Source: Leifsonia sp. Leaf264 (lineage in GTDB: Bacteria > Actinomycetota > Actinomycetes > Actinomycetales > Microbacteriaceae). From it: a DNA stretch of 64,000 nucleotides. Location of the stretch: NCBI RefSeq assembly GCF_001422325.1, contig NZ_LMMR01000005.1, positions 434,001 to 498,000 on the forward strand. The letters run 5' to 3'. Made by a program: the position numbers and the translations under genes. The notes under the pieces are model-generated. The model made no database searches. It saw only the letters and a program-made list of their open reading frames with translations, and had not been told where the DNA came from. Position 1 is the first letter of the stretch, and every line of letters begins with the position of its first letter. Shown piece by piece: positions 40,796 through 48,078 of the stretch.

Positions 40796-41860
40796 GTGCC
40801 CGCCAACCCCCAGAAGACGTCCCTGTGGCGCACCGCCCTGATCCGGACAGCTGCCGCTGCAGTCGCATGCGCAATCATCGTCGGCGGCATGTCCGCTGTC
40901 GACACGAACCGCGCCTATGCGATCGGCCTGTCCGCCGACCGCTACAAGTCAGCAGTCGATCAGTTCCACAATGACCGGGTCCGTGTGTACGGTTCGGTCG
41001 CCGTCGCGAACGCCGCAGCAGCCTCAGCCCAGAAGACCCTCGACTCGTCCGCCGGCAAGGTGCTGACCGAAGCCACCCGGACCGCCCTGGCCGAAACGAT
41101 CCAGCAGGTGAGAAAGGCGGCCGCGAAAGCGAACCGCCAGGCGAACCATGCCGACGACGGCGTCGACGCCGCTGAGAAGACCGCCGACTTCCAGCAGCCC
41201 GACGCTTACGCAGCAGCTGCGGAGCGGTTCGGGAGCATCCACCTGACGGGCGTCGCTGATCTGGCGGACGCTCAGCAGAAGCTAACAGCAGCGTCGACCG
41301 CCGTCACCTCAGCTGTGGACGCATGGACGAAGGAGCAGGCGAGGATCGCCGCCGAGAAGGCTGCGGCGGATGCGGCAGCCCGTGCAGCAGCTGAAGCTGC
41401 AGCGGCCGCGGCAGCCGCGGATGCTGCAGAGGAGAACGACGGCACCGGCGAGTACGACGGCACCGGCGAGTACGACGGCACCGGCGAGTACGACGCTCCG
41501 ACGGCCGGCGAGTCCGGTGGCGGCGCCGAGCACGACGAAGGCGTGTGGACGTACGGGTGGCAGGGTGAGATCGACGCCTGCAACGGATCCGTGAACGTCA
41601 CCGCCAAATACGGGACCACGGCTATTGCGGAGCACTGGTCGTGCGGCGGCTCCAGCTTCCCGACTTGGCCAGGAGCAACTGTGCGCGTCCACGGCGCCGG
41701 CGTCGACGGCCTCTACCGCGTCGAGGGTGTCGTCGCTCACCTGTCGGTGTCCCGCAACACCACCGCGGATGTCCCGCACGGCTACGACCTCGTCTACCAG
41801 ACCTGCCTCGGCGGCTCCAGCGAGAACATGATCATCGTCGGGATGACACGGATCGGATAG
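40796..41860 (+). CDS. Membrane-anchored protein with sortase-like C-terminal domain (copy 3)
   Basis: 354 aa from GTG 40796 (frame open to 40715; the start is uncertain as no strong ribosome site is present). One membrane segment near residues 14-36, a helical stalk (about 45-215) with Ala-rich end, then three tandem GTGEYD units, then the shared domain: His280 in AEHWSCGG, Cys337 in LVYQTC, Arg352 near the end. It is about 21 kb from the other two copies, with a similar stalk plan, so this family was duplicated and dispersed on the plasmid. Confidence 0.65.
   Translation: MPANPQKTSLWRTALIRTAAAAVACAIIVGGMSAVDTNRAYAIGLSADRYKSAVDQFHNDRVRVYGSVAVANAAAASAQKTLDSSAGKVLTEATRTALAETIQQVRKAAAKANRQANHADDGVDAAEKTADFQQPDAYAAAAERFGSIHLTGVADLADAQQKLTAASTAVTSAVDAWTKEQARIAAEKAAADAAARAAAEAAAAAAAADAAEENDGTGEYDGTGEYDGTGEYDAPTAGESGGGAEHDEGVWTYGWQGEIDACNGSVNVTAKYGTTAIAEHWSCGGSSFPTWPGATVRVHGAGVDGLYRVEGVVAHLSVSRNTTADVPHGYDLVYQTCLGGSSENMIIVGMTRIG
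41438..41491 (+). repeat. Three tandem 18-bp units encoding DGTGEY
   Basis: GACGGCACCGGCGAGTAC at 41438, 41456 and 41474, identical. A slippage-prone linker. Confidence 0.85.
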
Positions 41861-41901
41861 CCGCCAGACATCGGTTCGATCACCTCTGATCCGCAGCTAC
41901 T

Positions 41902-41952
41902 GTTCAATCTGCGCTGCTGTTCAACAAACTTGAACGCGCACGAAAGTTGAAC
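41902..41952. repeat. Four GTTCAA/TTGAAC half-sites
   Basis: GTTCAA at 41902 and 41919, TTGAAC at 41930 and 41947; the central pair forms GTTCAA-CAAAC-TTGAAC. Lies between the convergent ends of the sortase-like and sigma genes: an operator, or a terminator without the usual U-run. Confidence 0.55.
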
Positions 41953-41958
41953 ACCACA

Positions 41959-42735
41959 TCACGCGAAAGCGAGCGCCCGAGCTGCTTCCGGCCTGGTGAA
42001 CGCAGGACGCATGTCGACGGTGGCACGGCCTCCCTTGTTGAGCTTCGCAACCGGGGCGGTGACCCTTACCGACCTCCGCGGCTTCGCCGCGGCGAGCTTT
42101 TCCTCCTCAACAGGCTCATCGGGCGCCTCGGCTGCCTTCAGGAGCTCCTCCATCAAATCCCCCGACGGTGTGGTGGAGACGGGGTGGCTGTCCCAGCAGG
42201 CGCGGAGGTTCCGGATCGCACGGTGCTTCAACACGTTGGCTGTGTTCACCGACACACCCATCAGCTCGGCGATGTCGGCATTGGTCGCGCCGGACAGGGT
42301 GTGCCACAGGACGGTCTGGTACCGGGGTTGGAGGCCTCGGAAGATCTCGATCGCGAGAAGGTGGCGGGCGTGTTCGACCGCTATGTCCTCTGGGTGTGGG
42401 TGGTGGATGAGGTGTGCCGCGTCCGGCGCGTCCGCGTCAGGACGCGAGACGCGTCGTGCTTCTGCTTTCGCTGATTCGACGAACCCCTGAACGAAGTTGT
42501 CCGGCAGCCCCCACCCAGCGTTGATGTGGGCGACCGCCAGCTCCAACCGGTCGGAGATGATGTCCTCTGCCGAGATTGTCGCCGGCTGGTTGTGCAGCTC
42601 CGCACGAACGATCTCGAGTACGGCTTCGTAGTGGCGGTTGCACAGTTCCCCGAGTGCTTCCATGTCGCCGACGCTTGCCATTTTGATGATGGTCTCTTCA
42701 GTCGCATCGCGGTACTTGATGCTTGCCGTGCTCAT
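41959..42735 (-). CDS. ECF-like sigma factor
   Basis: 258 aa from ATG 42735, with AGGGGAGC and CAGGA upstream. Residues about 15-90 resemble sigma region 2 (EALGELCNRHYEAVLEIV, SAEDIISDRLELAV); residues about 128-180 are a clear region 4 helix-turn-helix (GLQPRYQTVLWHTLSGATNA, DIAELMGVSVNTANVLKHRA). A Pro/Lys/Arg-rich tail of about 75 residues follows. No anti-sigma gene is beside it. It is the only sigma-like gene in the window and could read the plasmid box; that is inference. It lies back to back with the pilus operon. Confidence 0.75.
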   Translation of the reverse strand: MSTASIKYRDATEETIIKMASVGDMEALGELCNRHYEAVLEIVRAELHNQPATISAEDIISDRLELAVAHINAGWGLPDNFVQGFVESAKAEARRVSRPDADAPDAAHLIHHPHPEDIAVEHARHLLAIEIFRGLQPRYQTVLWHTLSGATNADIAELMGVSVNTANVLKHRAIRNLRACWDSHPVSTTPSGDLMEELLKAAEAPDEPVEEEKLAAAKPRRSVRVTAPVAKLNKGGRATVDMRPAFTRPEAARALAFA

Positions 42736-42766
42736 TCCTGGTGCTCCCCTTTTGTGTTGCGAGATG

Positions 42767-42772
42767 AGAATA
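42767..42772 (-). promoter_or_regulatory. Possible host-type -10 (TATTCT) of the sigma gene
   Basis: TATTCT about 32 nt upstream of the start in a locally AT-rich stretch; no plasmid box is present. The -35 is not convincing. Confidence 0.35.
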
Positions 42773-43022
42773 TGTTCACTTCGAGGGTCGGAATGGACGG
42801 TGTCGCGGGCAGTATGCTGCCCCGCCGGTAACTAGCCAGGTTCCACATAGCCCCCGTTGCCTATGTTCTCGGGGATGTTGGCCCGGCGCGTCGCGCGACC
42901 TGCATGCATACGCATGCTGTGTGTACCCCCTCACTGGGTACATTTCGATCCGCGGAGCGAACACCTCTAGTTGATAGTCGGCGCACATTTCTTCCGTTCC
43001 GCGCCGGAACGTCGCGCATTTG
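42773..43022. other. Divergent intergenic region between sigma gene and pilus operon
   Basis: No gene seen. Contains GCATGCATACGCATGC-like dyads near 42902 and a GGAAC element at 43006-43010; the class A box of pilB closes it. Confidence 0.4.
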
Positions 43023-43033
43023 CCACATGTCTT
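43023..43033 (+). promoter_or_regulatory. Class A box (CCACATGTCTT), leaderless start
   Basis: 20 nt from the first C to the end of ATG 43040-43042. It drives the pilB-pilT-pilC-pilD operon. Confidence 0.65.
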
Positions 43034-43039
43034 TGGGGT

Positions 43040-45127
43040 ATGACAGACCCCACCCCTGATCTCTACGCTGAGCTGCTCGCTCGCAAGCTGGGATCCACAG
43101 CGCCGCATCCCGGAGAGGGAAGCCACCGCTCCCCCGCCGAACCCGCCCCGGTCATCAATGAGGTCCCCGCCGAGGACGCGCCTGTCACTGTCGAGCCCAC
43201 CATCGACCCCGAAGCCACCGTCGCCCCCGAGGTCGAGCCGGCACCGGAGGTCACACCCGCCACCGAGGAGCTGGATTCTGCTCCGTCGCCGTTCGCGCTG
43301 TCCTTCGACGACCTGCTGACCTCACCGGCCGAGGAGGCTCCCGAGCCCGCCGCAAAGGTGACCGAAGCCATCGCACCCGCGGTCCCCGACTTCGCAATCC
43401 AGTTCCCCACCCCGAGCTTCGCGATCCAGCTCCCCGATGCAAACGCCACCGAAGCAGCCGCAGACAATGTCGAGCCGATTGCGGAACCGGTCGACTCGGC
43501 CCAGACAACGGCCCCGGCCTGGTCGGTCATCGCGAATGCCCCCGAGGCAGACGTCGATGTCGACGCCACTCCGGAGCTGGAGCCCGAGGTAGTCATCGAC
43601 GTCCCCGTCGAGACTGAGGCGCCCGCCGAGCAGGCCGCACCCCTCATCGCCTTCAGCACCGCAGCAGCAACTGAGGCAGAAGCCTCACCCGAGGCCGAAG
43701 CTCCCGCGACCCCTGCACCGGCCTGGTCGCTGGATGCCACCACCCCGGCACCCGCTTTCACCTTCGACGCACTCGTCTCCGCCGCAGAGCCCGTGGCAGA
43801 GCCCGCCGCTGAGCCGACCATCGATGCTGCGCCTGAGACCGCCACCGTCGACCCTGACCCGAACGGCATCGCCGCAGCAGCCGCCGCAGCTGCAGCCGCC
43901 GCAACCGCTGCTGCCGCGGCTGCCGCCGCGGCCAACCCGGTCCCGATCTTCCTGGTGGACCGCGCCCCGAAGCGCGCCCCGGTCGTCGAACCGGAGATCG
44001 CACCTGCAGTCCAGCTTGTGCAGCCGGTGAAGCAGTCGTCCAGGAAGCCGCTCGCTGAGCTGGTCGACAACCACCCGATGGAGAACTGGGTCGACGGTGT
44101 CCTCCGCGACCTCGTCGAAGCAGGCGCATCCGACGTTCACCTGGACCTGTCTGGCGTGAACCGGGAGCTCACCCTGCTCGCTCGACGCGACGGCGACCTG
44201 GAGCATGTCCGGACTGTCACCGGCCGTGACGCCACGATGATCCTCAACAAGCTGAAGACGGCCGCTGACCTTCCGACGTCCTCGTCGATCGTCCCGTCGG
44301 ATGGGAAGTACCCCCTCCCGATCGACGGGTACCCGTACCGTGTCCGCGCTGTCACCTTGCCGCTGTTCGACGGCGGCGAGAAGATCGTCCTCCGCCTACC
44401 GTCCATCGGCCGCCTGAAGACGTACGACGAGCTCGGCTTCAGCCCGACGAACCTCACCGCCACCAGGAAGCTCCTCGCCAAGCCCGGCGGGCTCACCCTC
44501 ATCGCCGGTCCCATGGGTGAAGGCAAGACCACCACCGCCCACGCCACCATCTTCGACGTCGGAGTGGAGGGCCGCTCCACGATCGCTGTGGAGGACCCGG
44601 TGGAGCGGATCCTCCCGAACGTCCACCAGCTGGAAGTGAACGAAGGAGTCGGCGCCGGCTTCGGACACATCATGAAGTTCCTCGTCCGCGCGGACTTCGA
44701 CACCCTGTTCGTCGGCGAGATCCGCGACGCCGCCACAGCTGAAGCCGCCATCCGTATGGCGAAGGCAGGCCGCCGCGTCATCTCCACCATCCACGCGACC
44801 GACAACGTCACCGCTGTTCTCCGTCTGATCGAACTGTCGGAGGACACCCCGCTGTCGGTCCTCGACTCCGTGCACGGAATCATCTCCCAGCGCCTCGTCC
44901 GGAAGCTCGACGGCAACGGCGGGTACGTCGGCAGGCACCCCATCCACGAGGTGCTGGAGGTGACCGACGATTTCACCGACGAGGTCATCGCCAACAAGTC
45001 CCTCGGCGACATCCGCGCCGCAGCGCATGAGACGTCGACCACGTTCGCCCAGACCCTCCGTGAGCTGATCGCCAGCGGAATCACCGACCAAGCCGAATCC
45101 AGAAGGGTCATCGGACGTGACGCATAG
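43040..45127 (+). CDS. pilB: Type IV pilus assembly ATPase PilB (GspE family)
   Basis: 695 aa. Residues 1-345 are a Pro/Ala/Glu-rich disordered region with an Ala run, unusual for PilB. The motor follows from about 347: Walker A GPMGEGKTTT near 489-498, Asp box TIAVEDPVERI, Walker B LFVGEIRD near 555 and His box RRVISTIHATD. Family ATPases power pilus extension from the cytoplasmic side. First gene of a four-gene operon; its stop overlaps the PilT start. Confidence 0.88.
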   Translation: MTDPTPDLYAELLARKLGSTAPHPGEGSHRSPAEPAPVINEVPAEDAPVTVEPTIDPEATVAPEVEPAPEVTPATEELDSAPSPFALSFDDLLTSPAEEAPEPAAKVTEAIAPAVPDFAIQFPTPSFAIQLPDANATEAAADNVEPIAEPVDSAQTTAPAWSVIANAPEADVDVDATPELEPEVVIDVPVETEAPAEQAAPLIAFSTAAATEAEASPEAEAPATPAPAWSLDATTPAPAFTFDALVSAAEPVAEPAAEPTIDAAPETATVDPDPNGIAAAAAAAAAAATAAAAAAAAANPVPIFLVDRAPKRAPVVEPEIAPAVQLVQPVKQSSRKPLAELVDNHPMENWVDGVLRDLVEAGASDVHLDLSGVNRELTLLARRDGDLEHVRTVTGRDATMILNKLKTAADLPTSSSIVPSDGKYPLPIDGYPYRVRAVTLPLFDGGEKIVLRLPSIGRLKTYDELGFSPTNLTATRKLLAKPGGLTLIAGPMGEGKTTTAHATIFDVGVEGRSTIAVEDPVERILPNVHQLEVNEGVGAGFGHIMKFLVRADFDTLFVGEIRDAATAEAAIRMAKAGRRVISTIHATDNVTAVLRLIELSEDTPLSVLDSVHGIISQRLVRKLDGNGGYVGRHPIHEVLEVTDDFTDEVIANKSLGDIRAAAHETSTTFAQTLRELIASGITDQAESRRVIGRDA

Positions 45128-46217
45128 CCCCGTAGCTGAACAGCTCAACAGCCTCCTGGAGTACTTCGGCAGCGAGAAGTGCTCCGACATTCACCTGTCC
45201 GCACGCCGCGGTGTGTGGTTCGTGAAGGACAAAGCCACCCTCGCCCACCCGGACTACCCGGTCATGCCTCAGGAGTTCATCAACCAGATCATCGAGGAGT
45301 TCGTCCCCGGAGGCATCGCGAAGTTCGAGGAGCACCAGCAAGGTGACGCCTCGTTCGACATCGGCGGCAACTTCCGCGGCCGTATCGCCGCCCGTAAGAC
45401 GCTGGCCGGCGCCACGATCACGATCCGCATCATCACCCGCGACATCCCCACCGTCGAGCAGCTGAACCTGCCGGAATCCCTCATCGACGCAGCGAACCGC
45501 CCCGCCGGGCTGTTCCTGTTCACCGGGCAGACCGGTTCCGGGAAGTCGACATCGATCGCAGCGCTGCTGAACAAGATCAACCTGGAGCAGCCGTCCGCCA
45601 TCTACACGCTGGAAGCGCCGATCGAGTTCGTCTACCCCGACGGCAAGAGCCTGGTGAACCAGCGTGAGATCGGCGCCCACGTCGACTCGTTCGCCGTCGG
45701 CGTGGAGAACGCGAAGCGATCCCACCCGAAGATCATCCTCGTCGGTGAGATCCTCAGCCCGGAAACCGCCAGGTCCGCGATCGTCGCCGCCGCGTCCGGC
45801 CACATGGTGGTCTCCACCATGCACGCCGGCTCCACCGCCGAGACGATCGACGGGCTCATCTCCATGTTCCCGCCGTCGGAGCAGGCGCTGATCCGCACCC
45901 AGCTGTCCCAGGTGCTGATCGGCATCGTCGTTCAGCAGCTCCTCCCGAAGGTCGGAGGCGGCATGGCGATGGCGCAGGAGATCGCATTCAACACCCGCGC
46001 GTTCTCCGAGATCATCCTCGGCTCCGACATGAAGCTCGCCCAGGCCCACCTGCTCGGCACCGGCCGGCAGGACCGGATGGTCGCGATGGAGGCCTCCCTG
46101 GCGGAGCTGGTGAAGGCCGAATCGATCACACCTGAACTCGCAATGAAGATGGCCCGCGACCAGCGGACCATGAACGACCTCCTTACCCAAGCCGGCTTCA
46201 CCCCCGCGAAAGGCTGA
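45117..46217 (+). CDS. pilT: PilT-like twitching/retraction ATPase
   Basis: 366 aa from GTG 45117, which overlaps pilB by 11 nt. Walker A TGQTGSGKST lies at 135-144, the Asp box is YTLEAPIEFVY, Walker B is IILVGEI near 206, and the His box is HMVVSTMHAG. Full PilT length, without an N-terminal GspE N1 domain. It would pull the pilus back, for attachment, DNA uptake or mating contact. Followed after 3 nt by pilC. Confidence 0.88.
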   Translation: MTHSPVAEQLNSLLEYFGSEKCSDIHLSARRGVWFVKDKATLAHPDYPVMPQEFINQIIEEFVPGGIAKFEEHQQGDASFDIGGNFRGRIAARKTLAGATITIRIITRDIPTVEQLNLPESLIDAANRPAGLFLFTGQTGSGKSTSIAALLNKINLEQPSAIYTLEAPIEFVYPDGKSLVNQREIGAHVDSFAVGVENAKRSHPKIILVGEILSPETARSAIVAAASGHMVVSTMHAGSTAETIDGLISMFPPSEQALIRTQLSQVLIGIVVQQLLPKVGGGMAMAQEIAFNTRAFSEIILGSDMKLAQAHLLGTGRQDRMVAMEASLAELVKAESITPELAMKMARDQRTMNDLLTQAGFTPAKG

Positions 46218-46220
46218 CCC

Positions 46221-47546
46221 ATGACCGACACATTCCAGTTCAACCTCGGAGCTCCGCTCCCCACCGCTGACGGTGCCGTCCCGGCTCAGCCGTCCGCTGC
46301 TGTGGTCGAGGAAACGTACGCAGAGACTCAGGAGCGTCTCCGTGACGCCGCCACCGGGAAGAAGACCAAGGCCCCTAAGGAGCCCAAGGCGGCGAAGGAA
46401 CCCAAGGCTGCGAAAGCCCCGAAGAAGACGAAGACGGTGCAGTCGGCGACCAGCGGCGAGAAGAAGCCGATGTTCACTGTCGTGGCGAAGAAGGCCCGAC
46501 CGGAAGACGTCGGCGAGACCCTCGAGGACCTCGCCTCCATGCTGGAGGCCGGCGAGTCCGAGGAGCGGGCCCTGACAGAGCTGGCTCGCCAGTACGAGAA
46601 GCTGAACGTCGGCGCCGCCTACAAGCGCGCGATCGACCGGATGCGGATCCACGGCGACAACATCATCGAAGCGCTCTGCGCCGAAGAGGACGTGTTCCCC
46701 CGCGTCGCCCGCGAGCTCCTCGCAGCGTCAGTCACCCCGAAGGACCTCCACGCCAACCTCCGCCACGCCGCGATGCTGGTCACTGAAGCATCCGACGTGA
46801 AGGCCGCCATCAAGGCTGCCCTGTTCAAGCCGTTGCTCACCATGGGCATCGTCCTGGTGTTCGTGATCGTCGCCGCCGAGTGGCTGCTGCCGCAGGTGGC
46901 TGTCATGTTCACGTCCATCGGCGCTGAGGTCCCGCCGGTGACGACGACGATGATCGCCGTCGGAGCTTCGTTCAAGTGGATCATCGGCGGCGTGGTCGTT
47001 CTCCTCATCGGCTTCGCGATCTTCTGGCTGTTCGCCGGCCACAAGAACCCGAAGCTCCGGGAGATGAAGGACAGCATCGCCATCAAGATGCCGCTCCTCG
47101 GACCGATCACCCAGATGGCGGCCGCCGCCCGGTTCGCAGAAGTGCTCGCCGCCTGCCTCGCATCCGGCATGAACGAGCTCGACGCACTCGAAGTCGCCGG
47201 CCGTGCCGCAGGCAACGACGCCGTCGAAGCCTGGGTGATGTCACACATCGAGAAGCAGCGCGTCGGTGACGCGGTGTTCGCCGACGTCGCAGCCACCCCG
47301 CTGTTCCCATGGAACCTGAAGAACCGCATCGACATCGCCCCCGGCCCCCGCCACCTGATCGACACTCTCCGCGACCTCGGGAAGATCTTCCACAAGAAGT
47401 CGAAGCGCCGCCTCGAGCAGTTCTCCGACCGGGTTGGTCCGCTCACCGAGATCGTCGTCCTGGTCGCGGCAGCCGCCGTCATCCTGATGGTTGCGATCCC
47501 AGTCACGACGTTTGCGCCGCAGATGATCAACATGGGTAAGCACTGA
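46221..47546 (+). CDS. pilC: Type IV pilus inner-membrane platform protein PilC
   Basis: 441 aa. A Lys/Ala/Pro-rich N-terminal extension (about 1-85) precedes two T2SSF domains. Three membrane segments lie near 203-225, 253-275 and 410-432, the usual PilC layout. It transmits ATPase motion to the growing pilus. The extension is unusual and matches the disordered tail on PilB. Its stop overlaps the pilD start. Confidence 0.85.
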   Translation: MTDTFQFNLGAPLPTADGAVPAQPSAAVVEETYAETQERLRDAATGKKTKAPKEPKAAKEPKAAKAPKKTKTVQSATSGEKKPMFTVVAKKARPEDVGETLEDLASMLEAGESEERALTELARQYEKLNVGAAYKRAIDRMRIHGDNIIEALCAEEDVFPRVARELLAASVTPKDLHANLRHAAMLVTEASDVKAAIKAALFKPLLTMGIVLVFVIVAAEWLLPQVAVMFTSIGAEVPPVTTTMIAVGASFKWIIGGVVVLLIGFAIFWLFAGHKNPKLREMKDSIAIKMPLLGPITQMAAAARFAEVLAACLASGMNELDALEVAGRAAGNDAVEAWVMSHIEKQRVGDAVFADVAATPLFPWNLKNRIDIAPGPRHLIDTLRDLGKIFHKKSKRRLEQFSDRVGPLTEIVVLVAAAAVILMVAIPVTTFAPQMINMGKH

Positions 47547-48013
47547 TGGTCGGTGGGGAAGCCCCCATCGCCGCCTTCCTCATCGTCCTCACCGGGCTCG
47601 CCTACCTGGCATTCGTCGACGCGAAACGCCTCGAAGTGGACGGATGGTCGACTGCTGCGCTGGCCGCCGCCACCCTGATCGCGTTCCGGGTCGATGGCCT
47701 GACGGGCTGGCAGTGGATCTGGGCAGCCGCGGCCGGAGCCCTCGTGTTCGTCTTCTACCTGGAGCTCGGTGTGGAAGGCAGGGTCGGTGGCGGTGACGTG
47801 AAGCTTGCGGCGATCCCCGCCGCTGTCATCGGCACTGTCAGCCCGATGCTCGCAGTCTGGGCGGTACTGGTGGCTTTCGGAGTGCAGTCATTCCTTCGGC
47901 TGCTGGCCCGCATCTTCGTCGGACCGTCTGTGACGGAGCTCCCCCACGTACCAGCGATGTTTGCCGGGTTCGCCGCGGCCATCGTGTTCGGCCAGGCGAT
48001 GCTCCTCATCTGA
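47546..48013 (+). CDS. pilD: Short prepilin peptidase (A24 family)
   Basis: 155 aa, the peptidase core only, without the N-methylase domain of full PilD. The two catalytic aspartates are in AFVDAKRLEVD and GGGDVKL (the GxGD motif). Four or five membrane segments. It should cut the leaders of the four pilin-like proteins downstream. Starts inside the pilC stop. Confidence 0.85.
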   Translation: MVGGEAPIAAFLIVLTGLAYLAFVDAKRLEVDGWSTAALAAATLIAFRVDGLTGWQWIWAAAAGALVFVFYLELGVEGRVGGGDVKLAAIPAAVIGTVSPMLAVWAVLVAFGVQSFLRLLARIFVGPSVTELPHVPAMFAGFAAAIVFGQAMLLI

Positions 48014-48028
48014 AGGCATGAGCGAAAG

Positions 48029-48062
48029 AACGCCCCGCACCGATCGACTGGTGCGGGGCGTT
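48029..48062. terminator. Bidirectional terminator
   Basis: AACGCCCCGCAC pairs with GTGCGGGGCGTT and TTTCC follows. It serves pilD and the convergent metalloprotease gene. Confidence 0.85.
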
Positions 48063-48078
48063 TCCGGTTGGCTCGGGG

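Noticed and set aside
42776-43126. 116-codon minus-strand frame between sigma gene and pilB
   Set aside because: Covers the pilB box and start, no ribosome site, no domain; the region looks like a promoter region.
43063-44070. Minus-strand Ser/Ala/Gly-rich frame over pilB
   Set aside because: Antisense of the disordered Ala/Pro/Glu region of PilB, low complexity, no start signals.
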